DNA from: Nocardia albiluteola
GTDB lineage: Bacteria > Actinomycetota > Actinomycetes > Mycobacteriales > Mycobacteriaceae
Length of the DNA stretch: 64,000 nucleotides
Reading direction: 5' to 3'
Assembly (NCBI RefSeq): GCF_018860155.1
Contig: NZ_JAHKNI010000004.1
Location: forward strand, 124,001-188,000
Positions 24,347-35,491 of this stretch are shown in pieces. The notes below the pieces were generated by a model, which saw only the letters and a program-made list of their open reading frames with translations, did no database searches and was not told the DNA's origin. The position numbers were made by a program, and so were the translations under genes. The first letter of the stretch is position 1. Each line of letters opens with the position of its first letter.

Positions 24347-25285
24347 TCAGGAAGCGAGTCGCGGGAACAGAATCTCCGCGTTGCCGCGGTTGACGGCGTG
24401 CAACTGTCCCTCGGGCCACTCGTGGGTATCGAGGTAGTTGTCGAAATACCCGACGGCCGGGCTGGGCGCGAAGGGCCAGTCGCTGCCGTAGAGGATGTGG
24501 CTCGGATCGGCGAACGCCTGTAATGCGGGCAGCGCGGTGGGGCTGCCCGACAGCGCCGTGTCGAAGTAGAAGCGGCGCAACTCGGTCAGTATGCCCTCGG
24601 GCGAGCCGCCGGAGCCCACTACGCCCGCGGTGACGGCGACCCGGTGCGCGAGGTAGGGGAGGGCCCCGCCGGCGTGCGACAGAATGACCTTCATATTCGG
24701 ATACCGCGTCAGCACCCCGGCCATGGCCATGTCCACGGCCGTGCGGGTGGTGTCGAACGGGAAGTCGACGATGGGGCCGGGTGTGCCCGGCAGCATCGGC
24801 AACGCCATCTCATTGGGGTGGACGAAGACGACCGCGCCGCGCGCGTCGAGCTCGGCCCATAGCGGCTCGAAGGCCGGATCGCCGAGGTATCGGCCGCGGG
24901 CGTTGGCCATCAGCACCACGCCGTCGGCGCGCAGGGTGTCCAGCGCATAGACGGCCTCGGCGGCGGCGCCGTCGACATCCGGCAGCGGCAGGCTGGCGAA
25001 CAGGCCGAAGCGGGCCGGCCGGTCCTTGACCACCTCGGCGGTGAATTCGTTGTTGGCGCGGGACAATTCGCGTGATTTCGCATCGTCGCCGAAGTGCGTG
25101 CCGGGCGCGCTGACGGACAGGATGCCGGTGGCGATGCCCAGCTTGTCCATCGCCTCCACCGCGCTGTCGGCCGACCAGGACGGCAGCGGCCAGCCCGCGG
25201 CCGTGAGGTTCTGGTCGGTGAGGGACTTGCCGTAGCTCGGCGGCAATACGTGCTGGTGAACGTCGATGCGTGCGGAATCGATCAT
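24347..25285 (-). CDS. Amidohydrolase-2 family (ACMSD-like) hydrolase/decarboxylase
   Basis: 312 residues. Metal-binding TIM barrel: N-terminal IDVHQHVLPPSYGKSL (HxH), internal VVFVHPNE (His), ILSHAGGALPYLAHR (His), and IL-YGSDWPF near the end (Asp). Family members include ACMSD, gamma-resorcylate decarboxylase and other decarboxylases/hydrolases of aromatic or cyclic acids. Divergent from a MarR-type regulator 73 bp away, which probably controls it. Substrate unknown. Confidence 0.85.
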   Translation of the reverse strand: MIDSARIDVHQHVLPPSYGKSLTDQNLTAAGWPLPSWSADSAVEAMDKLGIATGILSVSAPGTHFGDDAKSRELSRANNEFTAEVVKDRPARFGLFASLPLPDVDGAAAEAVYALDTLRADGVVLMANARGRYLGDPAFEPLWAELDARGAVVFVHPNEMALPMLPGTPGPIVDFPFDTTRTAVDMAMAGVLTRYPNMKVILSHAGGALPYLAHRVAVTAGVVGSGGSPEGILTELRRFYFDTALSGSPTALPALQAFADPSHILYGSDWPFAPSPAVGYFDNYLDTHEWPEGQLHAVNRGNAEILFPRLAS

Positions 25286-25321
25286 TGGTTGACTCCTTCG
25301 AGCGGATCGTCGCGCAAGTAT

Positions 25322-25354
25322 TTAGCTTGCTAACTATTGTGATGCTAGGCTAGC
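25322..25354. promoter_or_regulatory. Palindromes in amidohydrolase/MarR divergent promoter
   Basis: TTAGCTTGCTAA (25322-25333) and GCTAG-G-CTAGC (25344-25354), both self-complementary, lie 26-37 and 5-15 bp before the MarR GTG. Candidate MarR operators in an otherwise AT-enriched gap. Confidence 0.45.
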
Positions 25355-25358
25355 ACTC

Positions 25359-25823
25359 GTGGTCACCGCGGACAAGGACGGCATCGAGGAGCTGGCGCGC
25401 GCTGTCGACGCGCTGTTCCTGGCCATGCGTCAGGTGCGCTCGGCCGCCGCCCCCCAGGATCGACTATCGGTCTCGCAGCAGGCGATGCTCGAACCGCTGC
25501 TGGACGAATCCGGCCAGGCGGTCGAGGCGCAGCCGGTCGGGGCGCTGGCCGCGGCCGCCGGCGTGAGCATGCCGACCGCGACGCGCATGCTCAAACAGCT
25601 CGAGGGCCGGGGCGTGATCACCCGTACTCGCGCGGCGCAGGATGAGCGGCGCGTCCTGATCGAACTGACTCCGCTCGGTCATGAGCAGATGGCCGAGCTA
25701 CGCACCCAGCGCCGCGACGCGCAGCGGTATGGCCTGGCCGAATTCGACGACGAGGAGCGCGCGGAATTCGCCGCGTATCTTCGCCGCCTCACCCGCGTCA
25801 TCAAAAGCCGCGGGTTGCACTGA
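25359..25823 (+). CDS. MarR family regulator
   Basis: 154 residues. Winged-helix: VGALAAAAGVSMPTATRMLKQLEGRGVITRTRAAQDERRVLIELTPLGHEQM, the standard MarR recognition helix plus D-E-R-R wing. Helices before and after form the dimer interface. GTG 25359 has no ribosome-binding site directly upstream and may be leaderless. Regulates probably itself and the divergent amidohydrolase gene. Confidence 0.9.
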   Translation: MVTADKDGIEELARAVDALFLAMRQVRSAAAPQDRLSVSQQAMLEPLLDESGQAVEAQPVGALAAAAGVSMPTATRMLKQLEGRGVITRTRAAQDERRVLIELTPLGHEQMAELRTQRRDAQRYGLAEFDDEERAEFAAYLRRLTRVIKSRGLH

Positions 25824-25848
25824 TTCCCGGGTGCTCGGCAGACGCCGA

Positions 25849-25912
25849 ATCCCGCCGGTGGAACCGCATCCGTTCCTGGGCCTTGGAACGGATACGGATC
25901 GACCGGCGGGAT
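25849..25912. terminator. Long two-part hairpin, bidirectional terminator
   Basis: Outer arms ATCCCGCCGGT (25849-25859) / ACCGGCGGGAT (25902-25912) and inner arms CCGCATCCGTTC (25864-25875) / GAACGGATACGG (25886-25897) with one mismatch, loop of 10 bases. It lies between the convergent MarR and decarboxylase genes, so it can end both transcripts. Confidence 0.7.
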
Positions 25913-25936
25913 CGGACCTGGAAAATGAGGGAGCGA

Positions 25937-27280
25937 TCAGCCCAGGTCGCGGACCAGCATGTCGGCCGGGGTCTCCCGCCGGACCAGTTCGCTGCAACGC
26001 CCGTCGCGGACAGAGATGATCGGCGGGCGCCCGACACCGTTGTACGACGAGGCCAGGCTGTGGTGATACGCGCCGGTGCACGGGATAGCCAGCACCTCGC
26101 CCGGGCGTAGGTCGGCGGGCAGGCTGACGTCGGCGGCGAGGATATCGCCCGCCTCGCAGTACCGTCCGGCTACCGTCGCGGTCATGTGCGGTCCGGTGGG
26201 GTGCCGGTTGGCCACGACCGCCTCGTAGCGGGCGCCGTAGAGCGCCACGCGCGGATTGTCGTTCATGCCGCCGTCGGCGATGACGAACGTCCGCCCGCCC
26301 TCGATGTGTTTGACCGTCATCACGCGGTACAGCGTGACGCCCGCACGGGCGACGATGGCCCGGCCCGGCTCGAGCGAGATTCGCGGGCGCGCAAAGTGAT
26401 TCAGTGCGCACGCGGCGTCGAGGGCGTCTTCGACGATGTCGGCGAGCTCGGCCAGGTTCATTTCCGAATCGCCGCAGCGGTAGGCCACCGCGTGCCCGCC
26501 GCCGAGGTCGAGTTGGGGCAGGGTGATGCCGTATTCCCGTTCCACGCGGGCCATTTCGGCGATCAGGCGGCGTACCGCCTCGCCGTAGTAATCGGGGTCG
26601 TGGATCTGTGAGCCGAGATGGCAGTGGAAGCCCACCAATTCGAGCATCGGCTGGCGGATCACGCGATCGATCGCCTCGATCGCGGCCGCGCTCCCGAGCG
26701 GGAACCCGAACTTCTGGTCGATCACGCCGGTCCGCACCGCGGGGTGGCCGTGCACGTCGATGTCGGGGGACAGCCGCAGCAGCACCTGCTGGCGCCGGGG
26801 CGCCACGGCCGCGAGCAGCGTGACCTCGGTGAGCGAGTCGATCACGATCCGGCCCACGCCCGCGTTGACCGCGGCCTCCAGCTCCGAGAACGGTTTTCCG
26901 CTGCCGTGCAGCACGATTCGCGCCGGATCCACGCCCGCGGCCAGCGCCACGGCGAGCTCGCCGGCCGAGCACACGTCCACCGACAGGCCCTCCTGGCTGA
27001 CCCAGGATGCCACCGACTTGGTCAGCAGAGCCTTTGCCGCATAGATGATTTCGGCATCCCGAAAGTACTTGCGGTACAACTGGCAGCGGCGGCGCACCTC
27101 GGTCTCGTCCAGCACGTAGGTCGGGGTGCCGTATTGATCGGCGATGTCGGCCAGGGCCACCCCACCCACGGTGATCCGGCTGAGGTCGTCGTAGTGCGTC
27201 TCGCACGGCCAGACGGTCGCGTCCAGGCGCGGGGACATCATTCCCGACCGCAGCGACGGGAAGATCTCGAGCAGCGTCAC
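25937..27280 (-). CDS. lysA: Diaminopimelate decarboxylase-type PLP enzyme
   Basis: 447 residues. Fold-III PLP decarboxylase: AEIIYAAKALLTKSVASW carries the Schiff-base Lys; VDVCSAGELAVAL, GFHCHLGSQ (His stacking on PLP), LDLGGGHAV, SLEPGRAIVA, and GRYCEAGD (catalytic Cys) with YHHSLASSYNG at the end all match LysA, which makes L-lysine from meso-DAP. GTG 27280 has AGGAG five bases upstream. It is not beside argS, hom or thr genes as actinobacterial lysA usually is, so it may be a second copy or a related D-amino-acid/other decarboxylase. Confidence 0.8.
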   Translation of the reverse strand: MTLLEIFPSLRSGMMSPRLDATVWPCETHYDDLSRITVGGVALADIADQYGTPTYVLDETEVRRRCQLYRKYFRDAEIIYAAKALLTKSVASWVSQEGLSVDVCSAGELAVALAAGVDPARIVLHGSGKPFSELEAAVNAGVGRIVIDSLTEVTLLAAVAPRRQQVLLRLSPDIDVHGHPAVRTGVIDQKFGFPLGSAAAIEAIDRVIRQPMLELVGFHCHLGSQIHDPDYYGEAVRRLIAEMARVEREYGITLPQLDLGGGHAVAYRCGDSEMNLAELADIVEDALDAACALNHFARPRISLEPGRAIVARAGVTLYRVMTVKHIEGGRTFVIADGGMNDNPRVALYGARYEAVVANRHPTGPHMTATVAGRYCEAGDILAADVSLPADLRPGEVLAIPCTGAYHHSLASSYNGVGRPPIISVRDGRCSELVRRETPADMLVRDLG

Positions 27281-27425
27281 GACTTCTCCTGTAGGTTCCC
27301 CGCTTTCTCCTGAGACTGCGGGGGTCATTTACAGGACTACGCCGATCTCACTTCACCCGATCCGGTCGTAACGCGCCCTTGACCCGGGACCGCCCGATCT
27401 TGACGCGGTGCTGACGCCGGTGTGA

Positions 27426-28220
27426 TCAGCCTCCCATTTTCTTGTAGAAGGCGCCCACGATGGGTGCGGTCAGCGCCCGCGGCGAGTACTGGCCCGCGAC
27501 GCTCATACCCTTGCTGATCAGGCCCGGAACCACCCGCATCTTGTTGCGGACGAGAGCGTCGATCGACAGTTTCGCGGTGTACGCGGCCGTGACCCAGATG
27601 AAGTCGGGCACCTTGGCGCCGACCTCCTCCTGGTCCGGGTTGTCGGTCCGGACCGGGCCGGGCGCCAGCAGCGTCACGTGCACGCCGCTGCCGGTCAGCT
27701 CGCCGCGCAGCGATTCGGAGAAGCTGTTGGTGAAAGCCTTGGTGGCCGCGTATGTGGCGTTGTTCGGGATGGGCATGTTGCCCGCCGCCGACCCGGTGAT
27801 CAGGATGCCGCCGCCACCGCGCGAGATCATGCCGGGCAGCACCGCCAGGGTCAGATCGTGCACGGCGACCGCGTTGAGCTCCATCACCGACCGTTCGAAG
27901 TCCAGGTCGAGCTCGGCGACCGGCCCGAACGTGGCGACCCCGGCGTTGTTGCACAGGATCGCGATGTCGCGGGAGGAGAGCTCGGCCGCCAGCGGGGCCC
28001 GCTGCTCGCGATCGGACAGATCCACCGCCCGCACCTCGGCGGTGACGCCGTACCGCTCGGTCAGCCGCTGCGCCAGCTCGCCGAGCAGGTCCCCGCGGCG
28101 CGCGACCAGGATCACCGAGTAGCCGCGCCGGGCCAGTTCCTCGGCCAGCGCGGTCCCGATACCCGAGGAGGCCCCGGTGACGACGGCGCGATTATCTGAG
28201 GTAGGGGCAGGAATGCTCAC
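27426..28220 (-). CDS. cmrA: SDR, CmrA-like (mycolate beta-keto reductase family)
   Basis: 264 residues. NADPH motif VVTGASSGIGTALAEEL, NNAG (AILCNNAGVATFG), catalytic Ser and YxxxK (GSAAGNMPIPNNATYAATKAF) and a long C-terminal segment (NKMRVVPGLISKGMSVAGQYSPRA) typical of the Rv2509/CmrA group, which reduces the beta-keto precursor to mature mycolate. Its closeness to orn and the DUF853 ATPase mirrors the mycobacterial order. GTG 28220 overlaps the stop of a repeat-encoded mini-ORF (GTGA). The orthology is my judgement from motifs and context. Confidence 0.8.
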   Translation of the reverse strand: MSIPAPTSDNRAVVTGASSGIGTALAEELARRGYSVILVARRGDLLGELAQRLTERYGVTAEVRAVDLSDREQRAPLAAELSSRDIAILCNNAGVATFGPVAELDLDFERSVMELNAVAVHDLTLAVLPGMISRGGGGILITGSAAGNMPIPNNATYAATKAFTNSFSESLRGELTGSGVHVTLLAPGPVRTDNPDQEEVGAKVPDFIWVTAAYTAKLSIDALVRNKMRVVPGLISKGMSVAGQYSPRALTAPIVGAFYKKMGG

Positions 28221-28371
28221 GACCGAGCCTCGCTGGCGCTCGGCTCGGTCGTGCGCATGGCACGCTGGCTCATCGGTTCGCTCCGCTCACGTATCGATCC
28301 TCGCTGGCGCTCGGCTCGGTCGTGCGCATGGCACGCTGGCTCATCGGTTCGCTCCGCTTCGCTCCGCTCAC
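28217..28371 (-). repeat. Two-copy mini-ORF repeat preceding the CmrA-like gene
   Basis: Two near-identical copies (about 28228-28293 and 28299-28375) of a 65-75 bp unit containing CTCGCTGGCGCTCGGCTC and TTCGCTCCGCTCACGTA. On the minus strand they encode mini-ORF 1 (GTG 28371, VSGAKRSEPMSQRAMRTTEP ..., TGA at 28270) and mini-ORF 2 (ATG 28273, MSQRAMRTTEPSASEARS). The first stop overlaps the second start as ATGA, and the second stop overlaps the CmrA-like GTG as GTGA. Same family as the 80-bp array at 32471-32710. Confidence 0.8.
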
Positions 28372-28598
28372 GTACCGGGAGCCTACCGGGTGTTCCCGGA
28401 CCTGCCGTCCCTCACGCCCGCGCGAATCGGGCATCGGGACCGTGGCGGTGCGGGTGGTGCTGGCACCACCCGCGCTCGTGCGCCGGCCGTACCCCGGATT
28501 CGGGTGCTGCTCCCCTGGGGGCGGTGGCGTGTGGCTCATAGGCTCGAAAACGGTCCGGTGATCATTCTGGTCACAGGCGGGTTGGAGAGGGAAATGAC

Positions 28599-29783
28599 TT
28601 GGGTGAGAGTGGGTTTCGGCGTGCTCTGGGTGCGGCGGCGGTACTGGGGGTGGCGATGTGGGCAGTGGCCGCATGCGGCGGCGACCGGGCCGTGAGGCCG
28701 ACTGCCGATCCGGGGGATGCGGGACGGGCACAGATAGTGCGGGCGCTGGATGCGGTGACCGCGCACGGGCTGCCGGGGGCGCAGGTGGTGATCACCGGGC
28801 CGGGAGTGGACTGGACAGCCGGCTCGGGTGTGGGCGATCTCGGCAGTCGCGCGCCGTTCCCCGTCCAATCGGAGGTCCGGATCGGCAGCAATACCAAGAC
28901 CTTCGTCTCGACGGTGCTGCTGCAGTTGGCGGCCGAGCACAAGGTCGATCTCGACGCGCCGGTGGAACGCTATCTGCCGGGTGTGATCCGGGGGAACGGC
29001 AACGACGGCGCCCGCATTACGATACGAGAGTTGTTGCAGCACAGCAGCGGCCTGCCGGAGTATCTGACACCCGAGGATCCGTCGAACCCGCAGCCGCCGA
29101 ATCCCGCTCAGGTGCAACTGAGTCCGGCGACCATGCGGCAGCACCACACCCCTCGGGAGATGCTTGCCAACGCCCTGACCATGCCGCCGCAGTTCGAGCC
29201 CGGCGCGAAATCGGTGTACACCAACACCAACTATCTGGTGGCGGGCATGGTGATCGAGCGGGTGACGGGGCAGTCGACCGCGGCCGAGATCGACCGGAGA
29301 ATCATCGCGCCGCTGGGGCTGCACGGAACCTACTTCCCGGGCGACGGTGATACCGGAATCCGTGATCCGCATCCGCGCGGATATTTCACCGTCGACGGTA
29401 AGCCGGTCGACGTCACCGAGTTCGATACCTCGTGGGCGGGTGCGGCGGGCGCCATGATCTCCACCGGAGCCGATCTGAATCGATTCTTCACCGCCCTGCT
29501 CAACGGAAAGCTGCTGCCCGCGGCCCAATTGGCCCAGATGCAGCGAACCCGGCCGAACGATCGGCTGCCCGGAGGGTATGGGCTCGGGCTGGCTCGTCTG
29601 CCGGTGTCCTGCGGTGCGCAGGTATGGGGCCACGGCGGTGACGTTCCGGGCTTCGAGACCATGGACGGCGTCCGTGCCGACGGCCGAGCGGTGACCGTGA
29701 CGGTCAATGGAACTCCCTCGGATGAGCAGGGCTACGACACGGTTACCAAGGCATTCGACACCGCGATATGCGCGGGGGCCTGA
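28599..29783 (+). CDS. Lipoprotein serine hydrolase (class C beta-lactamase / D-Ala carboxypeptidase family)
   Basis: 394 residues. Lipoprotein signal with lipobox WAVAAC|G near residue 26. Active-site SxxK in IGSNTKTF, YxN in VYTNTNY, and HGG in VWGHGGDVPG give the full beta-lactamase/PBP4* triad. Related to D-alanyl-D-alanine carboxypeptidases and esterases of class C type; acts on the outer face of the membrane, probably on peptidoglycan or esters. TTG 28599 with GAGAGGG upstream is the best start seen. Precedes a TAP-like peptidase gene in the same direction. Confidence 0.85.
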   Translation: MGESGFRRALGAAAVLGVAMWAVAACGGDRAVRPTADPGDAGRAQIVRALDAVTAHGLPGAQVVITGPGVDWTAGSGVGDLGSRAPFPVQSEVRIGSNTKTFVSTVLLQLAAEHKVDLDAPVERYLPGVIRGNGNDGARITIRELLQHSSGLPEYLTPEDPSNPQPPNPAQVQLSPATMRQHHTPREMLANALTMPPQFEPGAKSVYTNTNYLVAGMVIERVTGQSTAAEIDRRIIAPLGLHGTYFPGDGDTGIRDPHPRGYFTVDGKPVDVTEFDTSWAGAAGAMISTGADLNRFFTALLNGKLLPAAQLAQMQRTRPNDRLPGGYGLGLARLPVSCGAQVWGHGGDVPGFETMDGVRADGRAVTVTVNGTPSDEQGYDTVTKAFDTAICAGA

Positions 29784-29885
29784 CCGCTACTCCAGCGGGA
29801 TCCCGACCAGTACTCCAGCGGGATCTCGCGCAATGCCCGGCGGGATCACGATGAGTAGCCAGCAAGCCGAGCGAAACGAGATTCG

Positions 29886-31391
29886 ATGAGAAGACCAGGT
29901 AGGGGGACGTTCGTCTGCGCGCTGACGGCGGCCATGCTCGCCGGCGTCGGGGTAGCGGCCGCGGTCCCCGAACCGGCCGTCGCCCCCGCAGGGCTGGAGC
30001 GGTTCTATCAGCAACGGCCGCAGTGGAAGCCATGCGACGAACCCGATCTTGCCAAGGCGGCTGCGCAGTGCGCCGACATTACGGTCCCGCTGAATTACGC
30101 CGAGCCGCAGGGGCAGACGATCACGGTGGCGATCGATCGCCTGCCTGCGACCGATCCCGCGCACCGGCGCGGGATCATGCTGTCCAATCCGGGCGGTCCC
30201 GGCGGCCCGGGCCTGGGCTTCGGCCTGGAATACGGTGCGGCGCTGGCCCCGGACGTGCGCGCCCGATACGACCTGATCGATATGGATCCGCGCGGTATCG
30301 GCCGATCGACGCCGGTGGACTGCGGATGGCCGATCGGCTTCGGGCTGCAGTCCGCGGGGGAGAGCCGGTTGAGCTTCGGCGAATCCGTTGCCACACATGC
30401 GGACCTGGCGGCGCGATGCGTTGCCGCCGAGCACGGCAAACTGCCGTACATCACCACGCGCAATAGCGCCCGCGATATGGACGTGATCCGGGCCGCGCTG
30501 GGGGAGAACAGGATCAGCTACTACGGCGTCTCCTACGGCACCTATCTGGGGGCGGTGTATGCGCAGCTGTTCCCCGAGCGCGTCGATCGGCTCGTGCTGG
30601 ACAGCGCGGTCGACCCGCAGCGGTACGGCATCGGCATGATCCAGGACATGACCGCGCCCAACGAGGCGGCATTCGAGGCATGGACCGTCTGGACCGCCGC
30701 GCGTGACGACCGATATCACCTGGGCGCCACGGCTTCCGCGGTACGCGCAACGGTGACCGGACTGATCGACCGGTCCGCCCGGGATCCCATCCGGATCGGT
30801 TCCTATCGGGTGGACGACCACTGGATGCCGGTGGTGCTGTTCGGAGGCCTGGACAATCCGCTCCACTACGACGTGCTGGCAGGGGAGATTCAGCAGCTCG
30901 CCGCCGCGGCGGCGGGACAACCCGTGCGGCCCGCCGGGGACCTCGACCAGGCCCTGTCGCACATGCTCACGGCCCCGGCGCCGGGCGGTTACGGCCAGGA
31001 CTTCGTCCTGTGCGGCGACGTCGCCGCGCCCCGGAACCCGCTCTGGTACTGGCACAATATCGAGGCGAGCCGGGCCACCGCACCGGTCTTCGGCGCCTTC
31101 ACCAACAACCTCACGACCTGCGCCTTCTGGCCCAGGCCGATCGAGCCGCCGACCGCGGTGCACAACGCGGTGCCCGCGCTGATCGTGCAGTCCACCGGCG
31201 ACACCCGCACCGCGTACTCCGAAGGTGTTGCCCTGCACCGCGATATGACAGCCTCCCGCCTGATCACCCTGCAGGGCGTCGCCATCCACGGCATACTGGG
31301 CCGCTACCCGGATCGGTGCGTGGAGTCCGCCATCAACGCCTACTACCGCGACGGCGTCCTGCCCGCCGCCGACAGCACCTGCACCGGCTGA
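29886..31391 (+). CDS. Secreted TAP-like alpha/beta hydrolase (tripeptidyl aminopeptidase type)
   Basis: 501 residues with a Sec signal peptide (FVCALTAAMLAGVGVAAAVPEPAVA). Oxyanion region LSNPGGPGGPGLGF, nucleophile elbow YYGVSYGTYLGAVYA (Ser), Asp in QSTGDTRTAY, His in VAIHGILG; C-terminal TAP-like domain with ~6 cysteines for disulphides. Homologues (Streptomyces TAP/SlpD, mycobacterial Rv2223c-type) remove tripeptides from secreted proteins or act as lipases. The 100-bp gap to the previous gene holds a direct repeat TACTCCAGCGGGATC (two copies). Confidence 0.9.
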   Translation: MRRPGRGTFVCALTAAMLAGVGVAAAVPEPAVAPAGLERFYQQRPQWKPCDEPDLAKAAAQCADITVPLNYAEPQGQTITVAIDRLPATDPAHRRGIMLSNPGGPGGPGLGFGLEYGAALAPDVRARYDLIDMDPRGIGRSTPVDCGWPIGFGLQSAGESRLSFGESVATHADLAARCVAAEHGKLPYITTRNSARDMDVIRAALGENRISYYGVSYGTYLGAVYAQLFPERVDRLVLDSAVDPQRYGIGMIQDMTAPNEAAFEAWTVWTAARDDRYHLGATASAVRATVTGLIDRSARDPIRIGSYRVDDHWMPVVLFGGLDNPLHYDVLAGEIQQLAAAAAGQPVRPAGDLDQALSHMLTAPAPGGYGQDFVLCGDVAAPRNPLWYWHNIEASRATAPVFGAFTNNLTTCAFWPRPIEPPTAVHNAVPALIVQSTGDTRTAYSEGVALHRDMTASRLITLQGVAIHGILGRYPDRCVESAINAYYRDGVLPAADSTCTG

Positions 31392-31469
31392 TTCGGCTGC
31401 GACATGTGCGTACCTCCGCATCCGCTCCGGCCGTGCGCGGTCCAAGGGCGGCTTCGCCGACAGCGCCGA

Positions 31470-31640
31470 TCAGGCCGCGGCGAACCGGATCTCGAGCCCG
31501 CCCGTCGCGACCGGGTCCGCCTCCCTCCACATCTGTTCGGTAAGGGCGAGGTCGGCGACACCGATCACCAGGGCCTGAACCTCGTCGACGGGACCCTCGA
31601 CGATGCCGGGACGATTCGCGGGCCGAACCGACGATGTGGG
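31470..31640 (-). pseudogene. C-terminal coding remnant (unknown family)
   Basis: The minus strand reads RPGIVEGPVDEVQALVIGVA then DLALTEQMWREADPVATGGL before EIRFAAA and TGA. Third-position GC is near-total, as in genuine genes here, but there is no start codon and the frame is cut by TAG at 31641. Probably the last ~45 residues of a lost gene. Family not recognised. Confidence 0.35.
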
Positions 31641-31833
31641 CTACCGGGTGGCCGACGCCGCGGAGACCGTCGGAGAAGGCCTCATCGAACGAGCGGGTCA
31701 CGGAAATACGAAGGCGAACAAGATAATCCGGCACACCGTCGCCCAGGTGGAGCATACGGCGATCCGCTGGAGCAAGGAATTGGGCGACAGGGCCATCCAA
31801 CTCGGCGAGCAGCTCACCGAACGTCGCCGGTGA
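31603..31833 (+). CDS. Hypothetical small helical protein
   Basis: 76 codons at most. The C-terminal ~60 residues (VGYRVADAAETVGEGLIERA ... NKIIRHTVAQVEHTAIRWSK) look amphipathic-helical with good codon use; the first ~12 overlap the opposite-strand remnant and are doubtful. No ribosome-binding site is clear at ATG 31603. It may itself be the tail of a truncated gene. Unknown function. Confidence 0.35.
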   Translation: MPGRFAGRTDDVGYRVADAAETVGEGLIERAGHGNTKANKIIRHTVAQVEHTAIRWSKELGDRAIQLGEQLTERRR

Positions 31834-31867
31834 GCGGTATCGGCGGTCTGCCGCCCCGAGACACCGC

Positions 31868-32466
31868 CTAGCGGGGACGGGGTTCGTAGAAGGCTATGCC
31901 CCAGTTCAGGTGTCCGTGCCAGACGCTGGCGATCCGGCCGCCCTGCACCGCGGCCTTGGGCTCGCCGACCGGGCCGCCCGCGGCGTGCACTGCGGCGACC
32001 GTGGCGTCGAGATCGGTTGTGCCGAAGGCAATTCCGGGAAGGCTGGCGGGTTTGCCCGACCCGACCACCTCGAGTACCGCCGCGCCGGCGCGATAGAAGG
32101 CCATCTCCGGGCCTGCGGGGCCGCGGGGGTGGAAACGGCGCCGTGGTTCGGCGCCGAGGACGGAATTGAGTGCCGTAATCGCGTCGTCGAGATCGGGCAC
32201 CCAGTACACGACGTGATCGATGAAGCTCACCGCGTTGGGGTGCGGGGCGTCGGCGTCACCGGCACCCTGGTCGGCGGCGTGGGGCAGCAGCTCGGGAATG
32301 TCCAGGGCGGCGGGATCGGCGGAAGTGCCGTCGAAGCCCCAGCTGGGTGCCGTATTCACCGTGCACTCGATCTCGCCGATCCGGAAGCGCCCGTCGGCGA
32401 TCGCGAAACCCAGTGCCGCCCAGGATTTTTCCTCGCCCGGCAGGCCGAGGCGGGTCAGGGCGGCGC

Positions 32467-32470
<4 letters not shown>
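31868..32470 (-). CDS. Two-domain VOC (glyoxalase-like) protein
   Basis: 200 residues, two VOC halves: GLPGEEKSWAALGFAIADGR ... CTVNTA and the better conserved second, FIDHVVYWVPDLDDAITALN, MAFYRAGAAVLEVVGSG, GIAFGTTDLDATVAAVHAAGG, WGIAFYEPRPR. A His in FIDHV and a Glu near AVLEV fit metal binding. GTG 32470 overlaps the stop of the last repeat mini-ORF (GTGA), making it the end of a coupled chain from the PadR gene. Role probably linked to the dienoyl-CoA-type reductase; substrate unknown. Confidence 0.85.
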
Positions 32471-35323
<2,853 letters not shown>

Positions 35324-35350
35324 GCGCCGAGGCTAACTGACACTTGCCGT

Positions 35351-35372
35351 CCTATGCAACTGGGTGCATAGG
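35351..35372. promoter_or_regulatory. Candidate PadR operator
   Basis: Perfect inverted repeat CCTATGCA (35351-35358) / TGCATAGG (35365-35372) with a 6-bp spacer, 28 bp upstream of the PadR start. PadR sites characteristically contain an ATG ... CAT dyad of this geometry. Confidence 0.65.
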
Positions 35373-35491
35373 GACAGCTGTTCACAGCCGGGGACTCGAG
35401 GTAGCGTCGGGTGCGGTGCTCGGAAGCACCAGCTCGGATACGGGAAGGACGTCTCGCGATCCCGGGAGGTTCGCGAGGCGTCCTTCTGTAT

